Below, in pieces: positions 50,480 to 62,700 of a DNA stretch of 64,000 bases. Below the pieces are notes generated by a model. The model was not told the DNA's origin and ran no database searches. It worked only from the letters and a program-made list of their open reading frames with translations. The DNA is from Callaeas wilsoni (lineage: Eukaryota > Chordata > Aves > Passeriformes > Callaeidae). The stretch lies in assembly GCA_013398955.1 (NCBI GenBank), contig VWPU01010328.1, forward strand, positions 310,001 through 374,000. The letters run 5' to 3'. The first letter of the stretch is position 1. Each line of letters opens with the position of its first letter. Both the position numbers and the translations under genes were made by a program.

Positions 50480-50790
50480 GGAAAAAAGTATGATTATGTC
50501 ATTTGCTAACTCCAGGGTTTGAAGGGAGGGTCTTGCGCTTGCCTTTAACAATCTAATCGCTTGTCCCGTGAATTTTTAGGGGTGGCAATACCAAAGACGG
50601 CCAAGAGATGGCAGCATTGGTAAAGCATCTCGCGGCTCAGCCTCTCCCTTCTCGGTGCTGAGCCAGACTCCTTCAATTCATTGTTTCATCCCTGCTAAAA
50701 CCTCAACCTCAAAAATGCTCTGATTAAGCATTCCCTGAATTGCTGTCGATTTGCAGATCTTGTTTATGTGTGGCACAAATGTAGACTGGT
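50480..50790. promoter_or_regulatory. Candidate regulatory element in AT-rich tract
   Basis: A locally GC-richer, CpG-containing islet lies in AT-rich DNA. It holds CTTTAACAATCTAATCG (SOX-type AACAAT beside a TAATC homeodomain core), GGCAATACCAAAGACGG and CCAAGAGATGGCAG. An 8-bp inverted repeat, GGCTCAGC (50634-50641) and GCTGAGCC (50657-50664), follows, then CTTGTTTATGTG (forkhead core). No repeat or frame accounts for it. Inference from composition and motifs only. Confidence 0.25.
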
Positions 50791-53700
50791 AAAAAAAAAG
50801 AAGTATTAGAAAAGAGAGAGTTACTACTCTTCTTAGCAGAACGCAAGCCAGCTTTCAAAGAATGGAACTGCCACTCACACTGCTGTTACACGTACAAGAA
50901 AGATATTAATTCCTTATGGTAGGCCCCCAATATTCCAATCAGAACTCTATCGAATTGTAGACTTGCTGCAAAAGCATAAAGTAAAAGGCACTCCTTGCGA
51001 AAGAAACTTACAATGTAGATTAGGACAAACAAAATGAAAACTCACTAAATCACTGAAAATGAGAGCAGAAGGATTGCAAATACAGAAAAATTATACTATA
51101 TAGGATAGTCCACCCTCATACAAATTTTGTAAAATAACCCTGCACTTAACAAATTGCAGTGTTTGGAATTATAAACTAACCGGGGGGAAAATTTTTAAAT
51201 ATCACATGCAGTTATCTCTGGCAAAGAGGTTGCTGGGTTCCTGCACCGCTTCTTGAAATTCTGAAATCCTAACCACTCGTAATGTGTGACTGTTATTTCT
51301 CCATGTCAGACACAAACACTGTTAATAACAAAACAGCCAGTGCTGGGTTCATTTCCAACTGCTATGGAAAGCAGTTTTCCAAGGCATTTGGAATTAGATT
51401 TCATAATTCCACTTCACAATGGTATTCTCAACACCTGAGAGTACTTCTAGCTGTAATTTTAAAGAAGTATCCCAGGAATTCATACTATGCAGACCTGATT
51501 TTTCCTGATCAAAGGCATTAAAGCTGTTTTAACTTGATAACCCATAACCCACACCACATTGGATTAACTGCAGAACAACAAAGGGACCACTGACTGCTCT
51601 TGTTCCGTATTTCTGTTCTCCTGGAAGCACACTGCAAATCTTTTAACTGATGAAAAGACTTGTGACAGTGTGGAGTGACCACATTGCCAAAATACCAAAG
51701 GGCGTTTTCTTTTAGAGAAACTATTTTAATTGCCTGAACTATTTTGCAGAAAAGCCCAAATATTAGCTAACATTGGTCAAATAATTTTTTTTTTTTGTGA
51801 GAACAGGTTTCTCTCCTGATTTTTGAATAAAACAGTTTGAACAACCGTCAGTTGCTCTAAAGCTACCTGGATTTATTCACATAGAAATAAAAAGGTAAGA
51901 ATTTTTACAAAAATATTCCCTCGCACAGTAACTGGAGAGGTGCACTTTACCATAATAATGGTGAAAACACAGGTTTGCCCCTTCTACAACATAAAAGTAT
52001 ATTTTGTGCACAGCATAACCACTGAATAAAAAAATTTAAAATATTATCCACTTTACTGGTTTTATAAGACTGGTGTTTCCCAAACAGAAATTAAAGAAAG
52101 CTAATGTGGCACATAAAACTGAGCAGTTTTTTAAAAACTTAATAAAATACAATTTTAATTAAAAAGAAAAAAGTCTTCTCTCTATTCCCGAAAAGAGAAT
52201 GACTTTTTATTTTATTTTTTACTAAAAAGGTAAATATAATGTCCCCTAGGGTTAGTGTCCCACTGATATTTTAATAATGCTTTAAAATAATGAGGTAATC
52301 CTACATCAATGCTTTCACTATTTAAACATTAGAAAATGCCAGACCTTTGCTCACATGTACATGTAACCCTGTTCTTTAAAGTGACATTATTATTGCTATT
52401 CAAACTTAAAATATTTTTTACATACTCATTAAAATATAATATGCTGTTTATAGTATTTTTTAAAAGCCCACTACATACTAGCTACCAAGTAACTTCTTCA
52501 ATTTAAATTACACTGTAACTTTTTCTTTCTTCACTCTATTTTTGACTAAGATCATTTCTTGCTTTATAAGAATATATTTTGCAGCTCTGAGAGGTAAGAA
52601 TCTGTTTCACAGTAACTGAGATGTGTTTATGTAGTGAGATTTTTTTCTTAGGGAAGCGTCCTTTGGTCTCACAGAAAAGCAGTTACAGATATGCCGAAAG
52701 CTGGGAGTTGAACATTGCTTAAATTAACATGAAACAGTGCAAAATAGAATCTAACAGATAAATTATTCATAGAAACAATGTTTCTAGAGACACTCACTGA
52801 AATCTTTAATTCAAGAATGAGTATTACTTTGAAATTTTAAGGGAAAATTACTGAGCTTGATTTTAAAAAGTATGGAGGGCCGTTCTACAGTCTGCTGAAA
52901 CAGGAGGTCAGAGACATCCTTAAAACATATTATGATAAGCATAATTATCAAGATGACATATTTTATTTTCCTAGTCATTTCACCAGCACTTATGTGGGGA
53001 GCTGCACATCTTTCCTTTCATGTTGGTCCACAGCTGTTTTGTAAGCAGAAAAATATAAAACACCATCAAGCAATCTCATCCAAAAGCTTATGCCTGCCTC
53101 AGAACATCCCAGTTCCACTTTACACAGACACAAGAAAATATACCTGGAACTATCCAAATCTTGCATAGTATGCCTTCTTCATTTGTAATCCAGGAAAAGG
53201 AGGACATTGTGAAGTTAATATAAATGCAGATGTAGGTAGTCAAAATTCCCAGGAGCACACGGGCCCTCACCTTTTCACACAGGTGAACAAGGTTTCAGCC
53301 CCCAAGCCTCTGGCAATTATTTCTGCAATTATTCAAATAAGCAGTGTTTAAACTCAAGTCAAAAGGGCAGAATTCATCTCAGGTGACCTGGGCCAACCAA
53401 AACTGCATTAGCAGGAGAGGATAGAGCCTGAAAAATACAACTGTTGTGATGCTTCCAAACAGAATGGTGAGCACGTGGGCAACACTTGAAGTCTCAGCAA
53501 TTTGTGCTATAAATAACAGCAAGTTATCCCACAAGTAAATTTACTTTCTTTGACTTGTTAAACTTGTTAGATACTACAGGTGCTGGCCATGAGGGAACTC
53601 TGCATTGTTAAATAAAGCTTTTTTAAACACAATATCCAGTCCAGTAGGTTGTTATGCTACGTCTTGCTGGGTTTTTTCCTATTCCCACCTTTCTACTGCC

Positions 53701-56700
53701 TCTTAGTTGTTACTGCAATCATTAGCTGCTAATCCAGTCCTGGTCACAGGTCTCCCATGAAGAACTCACTAGTTTTTCCATCTAACTGTCTTCATTTTCA
53801 TAATGTCAAAACCAGGATACAAAATTCTTGTGTCACATCATTCCCCACAAGAACAACAGTGCTGTCTTCAAAACTGCAGAATATATTCAAACTCCCATCC
53901 TTTTCAGTATAGTCTTTTATTTTTTAGCTTTAGGGAAGGAATGCACCCTCATACCAAACCTTACATCACACACAAAAATATTTGCTTCCTACTGGCTGCT
54001 CCAGATAGAACTATGACTCCTCTGCTGTACTGAGGATTATGGAGTTTTACATTCTATTTTTTTTCAACTCTCACTTGCTTCTCTTCTCTTTTCCATCTTG
54101 CCATCCTCCTGTTCTCTTCCACTTTCTCTTTAACATACAGCTGAACCCAGGAGCTGAGAAGCATTCCCAGGTTCCCACAGTCAAGAAGAGCTAAAAAGAT
54201 GTTGTGAGGGCAAGGAGGTATTTCAAGTACCTCACAGTCATCTCTAACCTCAGCTTTTGCTCTCCTTTTTCTGAAGCAGGATCACAAGAATAAAATTCAT
54301 GAAGAACATATAAGTGAATAAAAGCACTGTCATAAAGGGCAGCATAACAAATAGTCCACAGTGCGTGGGTCTCCCACTCCACAGAAGGCAGCACAAGGAG
54401 TCCCTGCACAAAGCACACTCTTCTGCTTACAGAGAAGAAAAGCAGTTACCTGAATTCAAGCAGACAAGTGGTAAAAATTATATGATTCATCAAATAAAAT
54501 CACAGGGAATCACCACACAGTCAGTGTGTCATCTTCATTGGTCCCAAGTAACAAAGAAAATGAACAGGATTTCCTGTTTTGGTCCAACATAGGTAAGAGG
54601 AACACCAAAACCATGTAGCAGATGATGAGTGCTTCCTAAATTGAGCAACATAAATCAGTCTGGTGGGCAAATTATTTACAACCTTGCACATAAGAATATC
54701 AATAAAGTGCCCTTACAGTGCTCCCTTGACTCTCAGATTGAAGATGTCAACAACTTGATGTTGCAAGCCTGGGTGCAGACTCTGTTGTAGGTCTTCCCAC
54801 CTCCCCCTGCTCACCAAGACACTTGAAAAGAGACAGAGAGCACAGTCTGTCCTCTTGTGGTTACCAGAGCAGTAAATCAGGGGAGGGTCAGTAAAACAGA
54901 CAGCAGTTGAGACAGACACTCCATCATCTAACAGACAAGCTTTACTGGATACACAGGATACAACTATACAAAACAAAGCAATATCCTTTAACATTATTAT
55001 CCATTAATGTTATCCATTATCCACTGTTAACAAGACGCCATTAGTCCTAGCTATCAGATATCCCAGTAGCCTTGAGCAGCCAGAGATGGTAAAATGCAGA
55101 GATCCATGCAAATGCAGCGCCTTTATATTTGGTGTTCATGAGTCCTTTCTTCTTGCAATTCTTATATCTTTTCTTAGTTCTTTCCCCTACTTCAGCACTT
55201 ATTTTTCCTGCCTTTTTTCTAAATCCTTACAAAGATACTCTCCTCAACTTCTTCATCTCCTTCCATTCTGCTTATGGGCTTTGAAATCACACTAGAGCAG
55301 CTTTTCTCTCTGGTTTACTTTGCTGGGCCAGTTCTGGGTTACTTAAGCCAAAGGTCACACATGCCAACTACAGGCTGCACCGGCTACATCAGGACTGCAT
55401 GTGTAACGATTCTCTCTCCTGATTAATCTAGTGCTAGACTTTGGGATACTACTGCCTCCCTAGCTGTCATTCTAGAATGTCAGTCTTGTTTCTGCAACCA
55501 TGTCTGAAATTAACATGAAAGAAATGTCATGGAGCATGAAAAGTCTACACATAGCATGTATTTGTCTGACTAATGCAAAGCCCTTAAGCCAACTGCCTGA
55601 AAAACAAGTGAAACATAAACTCTGATATGCAATATGTCAATTTTAGGACAGGAATGCACAATCACTTTCCGAGATCTTACTTTTTAATAGAACATTCTGA
55701 TTCTCTCCAGATTTAGAAATTGTTCTCCTCTTTTTCTGAAAGTCACGCTATGCTGTAGGAAAGTATAGGACCAACATTACTACTCCTATGAAAGCAGCTG
55801 TACAGGAGCATGCCAGGAAGCTTTCTTGTACTGCCAGCAACCAGCAAGTGTATTCAGCTCTCAGCAAGCATCCTTTGTCAGAGATCTGCAGGCTTCATCA
55901 CTTGCCAAGAGCAAATTTCAGACTCAATTTTTCTAATTCCTTACCTCCTGTTCATTCGCTTTCTCATCCCTCCTGCATCTCAACTTCCATCCCCTTTCAA
56001 CTCTCAGCTCTCTTGCAGATTATTTTGCACCACCTGATCAATCTATTCTGCTTCCAAGCTTCCTGAATATAACTGAACATTTCCCCAAGAAAGCTTATCA
56101 GAAAAAAAACAGTAAGTTAGACTTTCTTTTTCCAATACCCACTCCTACATTTTTAATCCACATTTTTTGACAAAGTTAGATTCATGAATAAAATTTTATG
56201 TTTCTTTCATTTGAAATATAGTGCTGAAAAAATGGTTTAGCAGCACTACATCGGCTTCTGTGTATATTTTTCAGCCAACATTTCACTGACCATCTTGAGG
56301 ATTTTAAAGTATTTCAAGACATTTCAGAATGACAGTATCACTAATCTAAAAAGACATGATGCAAAAAGATCCCATGTTAACTTCTTGCTGTCCTCTAAAC
56401 CTAGGTTTCCAGGAGCATTACCAGACTTTCACATAGGGATTCCAACACCTGTTCTACTTTAAATCCTGTGCTAATTTCTGTAATCATGGTAGATGCTAAA
56501 GAATTATCAAACCAAGATGAAATAAAGCATAGGGATAAAGAACAAAGGCAAATGCACACATCAGTATGAAACAAAATTTTTACATACATTTACACATGTG
56601 AATTTTGAACTTGCAATCTTTCTTATTTGAGTACTGGTTTCAAATCTATTATTTTTAATATATTAATACATTTCATAGTTTCTTACTCACTTAACTGTAC

Positions 56701-56908
56701 ATTTGTTATGCACATATTAACTAAAACTTTGGCAAATACACAGAACCAAAGTGGCAGGGGTGCACTTGGCAGCAAGGATCTCCTGCAGCTTTGTATGAAA
56801 CCACTTTGACCTCTCAGTCACCTGCCAAAGCATAAGGTCCTGTGGATCTCTAACACAGTACAAGACACTTTTGAAGCCTGCAGGCACATCCTGCCTGGAT
56901 CTCCATTA

Positions 56909-56913
56909 GATCC
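56909..56913 (+). repeat. Left target-site duplication of the ERVL LTR
   Basis: GATCC immediately before the LTR start TGTCCTGG, repeated exactly at 57398-57402 after the LTR end. Confidence 0.85.
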
Positions 56914-57397
56914 TGTCCTGGTTCCATTAGATCCTAGTCATGTCCAGCCACTACATGGTTATTTTTTTACAACAATCAGGAGAGAGGCATGGCTAGGACA
57001 CGGAGGTTATTCTGTATCACCTCATGTCACTGGCAGGGGTGATGGAAGGGACTCTCTTATGGGGAGAAGGAGTTCCTTCCCATCAAGAAAATGTGGCAGG
57101 GGTAGCCATCCAGTGTTCTCCACTGTTAGGGAGTTTCTGTGTGCATCGTTTCTTTTCTTGTACCCTCTAGTATTAGTATTGATGCTGTTACTGTTCATTT
57201 TCTTATCTCATTGCGATTTCCAGTAAATTGTTCTTATTTCAACCCACGATCATTGCCTTTTGTGCCTCAAATTTTCATCTCCATTGTGCCACAGGAGGAA
57301 GGTGGCTGGGGAAAGTGAGGGAGCTAGAGAATGGTGCGTGGTTTGGAAAGTCTTGGTGGGGGCACTGAATTGGGGGTTCCATTCCTAAACCTCAACA
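56914..57397 (+). mobile_element. Solo ERVL LTR with intact target-site duplication
   Basis: A 484-bp LTR running from TGTCCTGGTTCC to CCTAAACCTCAACA (canonical TG...CA ends) is flanked by the identical 5-bp duplication GATCC. Five bases is the size made by ERVL (class III) integrases. Inside, TTGATGCTGTTACTG near 57178, TTTCCAGTAAATTGTTCTTA and TTTCAACCCACGATCATTGC near 57239, and a G/A-rich end resembling 'gggagtgagggagc...ggttgg' match avian ERVL LTRs. No gag, pol or env sequence adjoins, so this is a solo LTR. Only an AGTAAA variant of the polyadenylation signal is seen. Confidence 0.93.
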
Positions 57398-57402
57398 GAT
57401 CC
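57398..57402 (+). repeat. Right target-site duplication of the ERVL LTR
   Basis: GATCC directly after the LTR end ACA, identical to 56909-56913. Confidence 0.85.
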
Positions 57403-58522
57403 TTAGAGGCTTGCCAAGATTATATACCAAACACTTGTATCAATTTATTTGTTTATCCAAACTGAAATTGTGTGGTTCTTGGGCAATTTGTCTTTTACTG
57501 AAAAACAAAAGGTGTGTGAGTGCAGAAAGCAGATTAATTCAACTGAAAATCAGTTTTCAATCAAGTTATCAATACTTTACAAAATTAGCAAATACCGACT
57601 TTTCTAATTCCTGTTGAGCTCAAACTGACCATTAAACAAACATCAAAGAATAATCCTGTTCTCCTCCCCACCTGTCTTTAGACACTATTTCTTACTGCTG
57701 CCCTTGGGCTAGCATTACTGTTTGCACTTCTCACAGTGAGGAAAACTAGGCTAGCAAAAGAAAAATTAGCTTTCAACTGGAGTGACACCCTCAAGGAAGA
57801 CATCACATAACCACAGGCATATGAGTGGCACACAGGAAGTGGTGGGAAGAAGCGGCAGAAGACAGCAGGAGATGGAAAGCCAGTCTGCTCCTTTCAACAG
57901 CAACCCGTACTTCTGCCAGATTAAAATAGCAGTGCAATGACAGTCTAAACCATTTCGAACAAAGGAGGAAGGCTTTTTTCAGGCACATTTCTTTCCTTTA
58001 AAATTTCAATAGTAGAACATTTGTTCGCTAAAGGCAAAATATTCAGTAATGACAAAGTATAGTAAAAACCAGTCAAATTAAAAAATCCCATGGTTATGTC
58101 AGGGTAGGAGATCTGAGTGAGCTTAATGGGCTGAAAATTTTGAAGAGTTATCACAAGTCAATCCAGAATAACTAAAAAACTATTTGACATACAGCTTTCC
58201 TAAAGGATTCTTTCTGATTTGCCACTGTATTGTATTTTCTAAGAATATATATTCTCTACACAGAAAAAATGTGGGCATACTCTTCATAAAAATACAGTTG
58301 CTGAATGCTTGCTTTGCTTTTTAAATGGAAATGTTGGGACAGAATTGTTTGAGCTTTTAGTACATCTCTTCTTCGCTCTATAGTCTCTGAAGTGAATGAA
58401 GTGGTTTTTCACTAATCTTTTATGTTGATTCTATTTCCCCTTTGCCTTCTAAATAAAAAAAAAATTCCACTTGGCTACTTTCTTTTAAGTCAAAGACTCT
58501 GACATTCCTTATTGGCCTAGTT
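57403..58522. other. Non-coding sequence between two LTRs
   Basis: No retroviral internal region (gag/pol) is seen, so the LTRs on either side are independent insertions rather than two ends of one provirus. An A-run lies near 58458. No frame is of interest. Confidence 0.6.
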
Positions 58523-58527
58523 TTACC

Positions 58528-59287
58528 TGCAGGTGCTGGGTAGGGGGCAGAGCCTAGCGCTGTGTGGGCATGGCTACGTTGCTATTCTATATTCCAAAAT
58601 CATCGCATGGGTTTAGCGGGAAGAAAAAAATGAACGTTCACTACGAGTGCGCCATTTTGTTTCATTCCTTCCTCAGAGAAGCTGCCAGCAACCAGTACTG
58701 TGGACTCTGTCCCTCTCTCCATGCAGCCTGTCCCTTCCCATCCTTCAGGAGAAACGCAGCTCTAAGTGGTGAACACAGCCAAGCCTAGCCGAATACGGCT
58801 GAACACAGCTGAGCCCACGGAGCAGCGCAGCTCAGGAGCAGTTGGTCTGGGCAAGGCACTGTGGTTTGGAAGCAGCGTGGTCCAGCAGCGTGGTCCAGCC
58901 TGGGGGATTTTTCCACAGTTGTTTTTTGTTCTCTCGAGCTCAAAGGAGGAGAATGCCAGGCTGTAGTAATGGCTGCCGTTTTCTCCTTTGTCTCAGGAGA
59001 CCACACGGTGCTGGTGCCGTCCACCATCTTGTCTTTGTCTCAGGAGGCCATGTGGAACTGAGCCAAGGTGATGAGCACCTTGGTATGTGTAAATCACCCT
59101 CTCTTTTGTATACCTGTGTTAATTATTGCTGTTACTGTTTGTATTTTCATCCATTGCTGTTTGTTTTCAGTAGATTGTTATCTCAAGCCATGGGGTTGCA
59201 TTTGTCCCTTTCAAACCAGAGAGGGGCAGGGAGAAGGGGAGTGGCTTATTTGAACTTTAATTCCCAGTTGGTTTTAAACCACCACAC
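58528..59287 (+). mobile_element. Solo ERVL-like LTR, second type
   Basis: A block of about 760 bp ends like avian ERVL LTRs: ATTGCTGTTACTGTTTGTAT near 59126, TTTTCAGTAGATTGTTATCT near 59165, a GGGGCAGGGAGAAGGGGAGT stretch near 59223 and CCAGTTGGTTTTAAACCACC before ACA. It begins TGCAGGTGCTGGG. A candidate 5-bp duplication TTACC occurs at 58523-58527 and 59288-59292. This would make the 3' end CACAC rather than CACA, so the exact edges are uncertain. Inside are a 13-bp tandem pair (58871-58896) and repeated GAACACAGC units (about 58771-58815). Length and sequence differ from the other two LTRs, so this is another subfamily. Confidence 0.72.
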
Positions 59288-59351
59288 TTACCCATTTTTA
59301 TGGTTCTGTCCTTTACTTTCCTGAATGCATCAATACTAATTGCTAACATGA

Positions 59352-59413
59352 AAAAGAAAAACAAACAAACAAAACCAACAAGAAAAACAAAATTCAAGGG
59401 AAAAAAAATAAAT
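59352..59413 (+). repeat. A-rich low-complexity tract (CAAA-like)
   Basis: AAACAAACAAACAAAACC and similar A/C units, followed by an A9 run. Simple sequence between the LTR and the CR1 fragment. Confidence 0.8.
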
Positions 59414-59419
59414 CTTGCA

Positions 59420-59770
59420 GTTGTGGTCCTCCAGCTCAGGGCTCTGGGACAGCCAGAGCCCATCTTCAGTGTAGAAGTCTGAGGCAAAGAAATCATGAAA
59501 CATCTCTGCCTAGTTTATGTCCCTGTTTGGGAAGCAACCGTCCTCATCAAGTAACTGACCAATGCTATTTCTCGTCTGCCTTTTGCCATTAATATTTTTT
59601 TAAAGCCTTTTTTATTGTCCCCCACAGTACTAGCCAGCTTCAGGTCCAATTCAGCAAACAGCACCTCTGTAGTCCTCTCACGTTGCCTGATCTTGTTTCC
59701 AATGGCCATACATTTCCTTTTTTTGCCTTAGTGTCAGAAGAATATTCCTGCTCAGTAACAGGCACTGTCA
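59420..59770 (-). mobile_element. CR1 LINE fragment with degenerate ORF2, antisense
   Basis: The plus strand is the reverse complement of the CR1 ORF2 segment between the endonuclease and reverse-transcriptase domains. Landmarks: CATCTTCAGTGTAGAAGTCT and GAGGCAAAGAAATCATGAAA near 59462-59500, GTCTGCCTTTTGCCATTAAT near 59575, TATTGTCCCCCACAGTACTA near 59612 and TCCAATGGCCATACATTTCC near 59698. The minus-strand peptide at 59515-59709 reads ELDLKLASTVGDNKKGFKKI, matching the CR1 ORF2 pattern of charged residues followed by DNKKGF. It is interrupted by stops and frame changes relative to a working ORF2 and lacks the catalytic domains. The copy is clearly inactive. Unlike the other CR1 copies here, it is an internal piece rather than a 3' tail. 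Confidence 0.85.
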
Positions 59771-62700
59771 GAACTAGAACAGGAAGATTATGTATTATCG
59801 GAGTATCCCTCAGACTGTTCCCAGGCTTTTCATTATACACAACAATAAATTAATTCTTTTTTTAATACACATTTCATTTATATGACTGATTAAGGCAAAA
59901 AGTAAATATTGACAGTCTGCAGTATATAATGTCAATACTAACTCTTTAAAAGCCAGGAAAAAAGTCAATTAACTATACCAAAACTGACAAATTCCTTTAA
60001 ACTGACTCCAGCTCTTTTCCCTGTCACCACCTCTTCAGAAATGCATCCACCTCTCAGCTTCACTATTCTTGGCATCATTCCAGCATCCTGAGCTTGACTG
60101 AAAGTGAGCACTCCCCTTGCCTGATTTCCTATGGCTCTTTTTCAGAGATATGGTGATATTTGTGTTTTCATTCCAAGACTGCAGAGGTGAATTTTTAAAT
60201 ATATAAATATCTAAATACCTATTTTACTACTCAATACACTGGAACAAATATGTACACATAAAATCTTTTCCTAAGCCACCTACTCACTTTGAGCTCTTTG
60301 TGGATGGACAAAAGCCAAACAAAGACTTCCCTACCCAAAACTCCACTAAAAAAACAACTGCCATTGACCAGGAGAGGGAGACAGATGGGAACAGTCAAAT
60401 TCAGGACTATTGGTGTTCATCCTAAATGAGACATATTGCATTAGACAGATTTTTTTCAAGTCTCGTTTCAAAAACAGTCAGCGATACATGCCTGTTACAA
60501 AATAATCCATATTCAGTTGTAATGCAAAATAGTTTCTTGATTCCTTCAATTCCTGAAGGTTTCTACTTTATTTGTTAGTCTTATTCTTGCAATTACAGAT
60601 AAAAACTCAAACCCCTTCCCTAGAGTCTTTCAGAGACACTCTGACCTGTTTTCTAAGAAAACCAGGGAGAGAGTGCAAGGGAACGGGGCAGAGAAGTAGA
60701 GCAGTGACTTTCCCTTTGTTGGAGTGTCCTTCCAGAGCCACAGCCAGGTCTGCCAACATTTGAAAATTATAAATAAGGTGTGGAAATGAGGGGATACTTT
60801 GAGCTGTAAGAAAAAATGTGAAAATGCAAGTATTTTATTTTGGCATGTGGACTGAAGACAATGGATGCGGTGGGGAAGGGGAAGCAGTACTTTCTACAAA
60901 GGGGCAGTCCGTTTTAGCAGAGACAGTCATTTGCACACATCCTCCTGTGAGACAAGAGTAAGACTATTTCTTCCCTTTTTCTCTTAAATAATTTGTTTCA
61001 CAGCTAGGCAGGAATCACATGTTTTGAAAAGCAGTTTCTTCTACTCCTGGAGCAGGAAGTCCTTGAAATATGCAGCATAACTGCAAACAACCACAGTGTA
61101 ATGAATTCCATTAATTCCACTTTTTTCAGGCTCAACTTGATAATATGTGTGTGTGTGTGTGTGTGTGCATACGTATGTACACATGCAAGTTTGCACACAT
61201 AAATTTCTTGTCAGGTCACTGCTGTGAGTGGTGGTGTGTCCTCCAGGAGGCAGTGAGAATAGTGTATGAACAGCCTTCTGTAAAACACTGCAGCTGGTGA
61301 AGGGAATTCTCATGCTGTGGCCAGAAAACTGAAAAAGTAGAGGTCAATGTGCTTGATGACTGGGCTGTCACTCAGCAGTAGTCCAGACAAACTAGAAAAA
61401 TAAGTAAAGAGAAACTTCATAAAGTTCACCAAAAAAAAAAATGCAAAGTCCTCTACCTGGTTCAGTAATGCAGAGATAGCTTGAATTGGTCCTGTGAGGA
61501 GGGACCACAAAGAAAGAAAGCCCTGAGTTTTCACACATTCACCCTATGCATTATAGTCTGGGGTCTTCCAGATGAGACCTTGGCTCCTGCTGAGTCTCTG
61601 GTCACCTGGCTGGGCCACAGGTTCGCTGTGGCCTTCATGGTGAAAACAGTTGGCAGCAGTTCACAGCTTCTTGCCTGGTGCTCCAGCCACTTCCTGCCAC
61701 CCAGAGCTCAATCAGCAGCTGCACTGCAGCTGCGCACCAAGCTACTGAACGTATTGCTCAAACCTGTCCACCACGCTGCTGTGGATGGGGAGCATGGGAG
61801 CAGTTGGGTCAGAGCATGACAGTAAAAGCTTTACTTCCTACTTTACTTGAGGAATATCTGCATTTTGCAAACATTTGTCACAACATACCAACAAGATGAC
61901 TTTTGCCTGTTTGTGCCCTCCTTAAAATCAATACACATATATTTACATCCAGACAGGGTTGTGAAAGGCCTGTGGGAGAAATCTTTAAACCTAGTCCTTA
62001 TACCCCTAGGGATGATGAATGTTCGACTTCCAGAGATTCAGGTGCAGGTACACATGGTTGCCTCTCCTCGTTAAGGAGGAATTGTTCACGAACAGCTTGA
62101 AAGTGAAATACATTAACCTTGCTTGCCATGTCTTGCTGCCACAAACAGGGTTGTTTACTCCTTTGCTACACCACACTTCAGTAGCAGACCTACTCTACAG
62201 TTGGTTGCAGCATTTTGCTGGACTCTGGTGAGCCAGCTAAACTCACGGACCTGGCAGAACGCTTCCCTTGGAGGATGGAAGCAGCACCCAGAATGTCAGT
62301 GAACTGAAATGGCTTAGGAGGTGTCTGACAGGTGAAAGTGGGAAATATCTTCAGCAGCAGCTGCCTGCTAGATCTACTCAACTGAAGATCAAACCACAGC
62401 CAGGGAATTAAGTGGCATACATATATATCTACTACTCTCCCTAAGGTGTGTAGCGTTGCTGCCTCAATGCCTTCAGAAGCATGGAGGTCTAAAACCAAAG
62501 TCTGCACTGAAACTGGCAAAAGTGAAGCACAGCTGTCTAAAACTCAGTCACATATAGCGTGGCATAAAATCATGCCTGATAAAACCACTCAGCCACAGAG
62601 AAGTTGTGCCAGCCACTGTCTCCAAACACCTGAGAGACATCCCATGGCACCTCCAGGGTGAGGCATGCTATCTCCCTTCTGCGCCAGATGCTGCTGGAAG

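Larger units (their letters stand above)
44438..56908. other. 12.5-kb AT-rich tract without recognised repeats
   Basis: No CR1, LTR, exon or RNA gene is recognised over this whole stretch, the longest repeat-free run in the right half of the window. AT content is high, most strongly at 49040-53600. Homopolymer runs occur (T12 near 51786, A-rich 50000-50045). A GC-richer islet at 48470-48760 opens frames on both strands (to 168 codons) without a recognisable product. A palindromic AATCGAAA/TTTCGATT pair lies at 46967-46991. An ancient or highly diverged repeat could be missed by eye. Confidence 0.5.

Noticed and set aside
56914..59287. The LTRs at 56.9 and 58.5 kb as two ends of one provirus
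   Set aside because: They differ in length and sequence. The first has its own target-site duplication, and no viral internal sequence lies between them.
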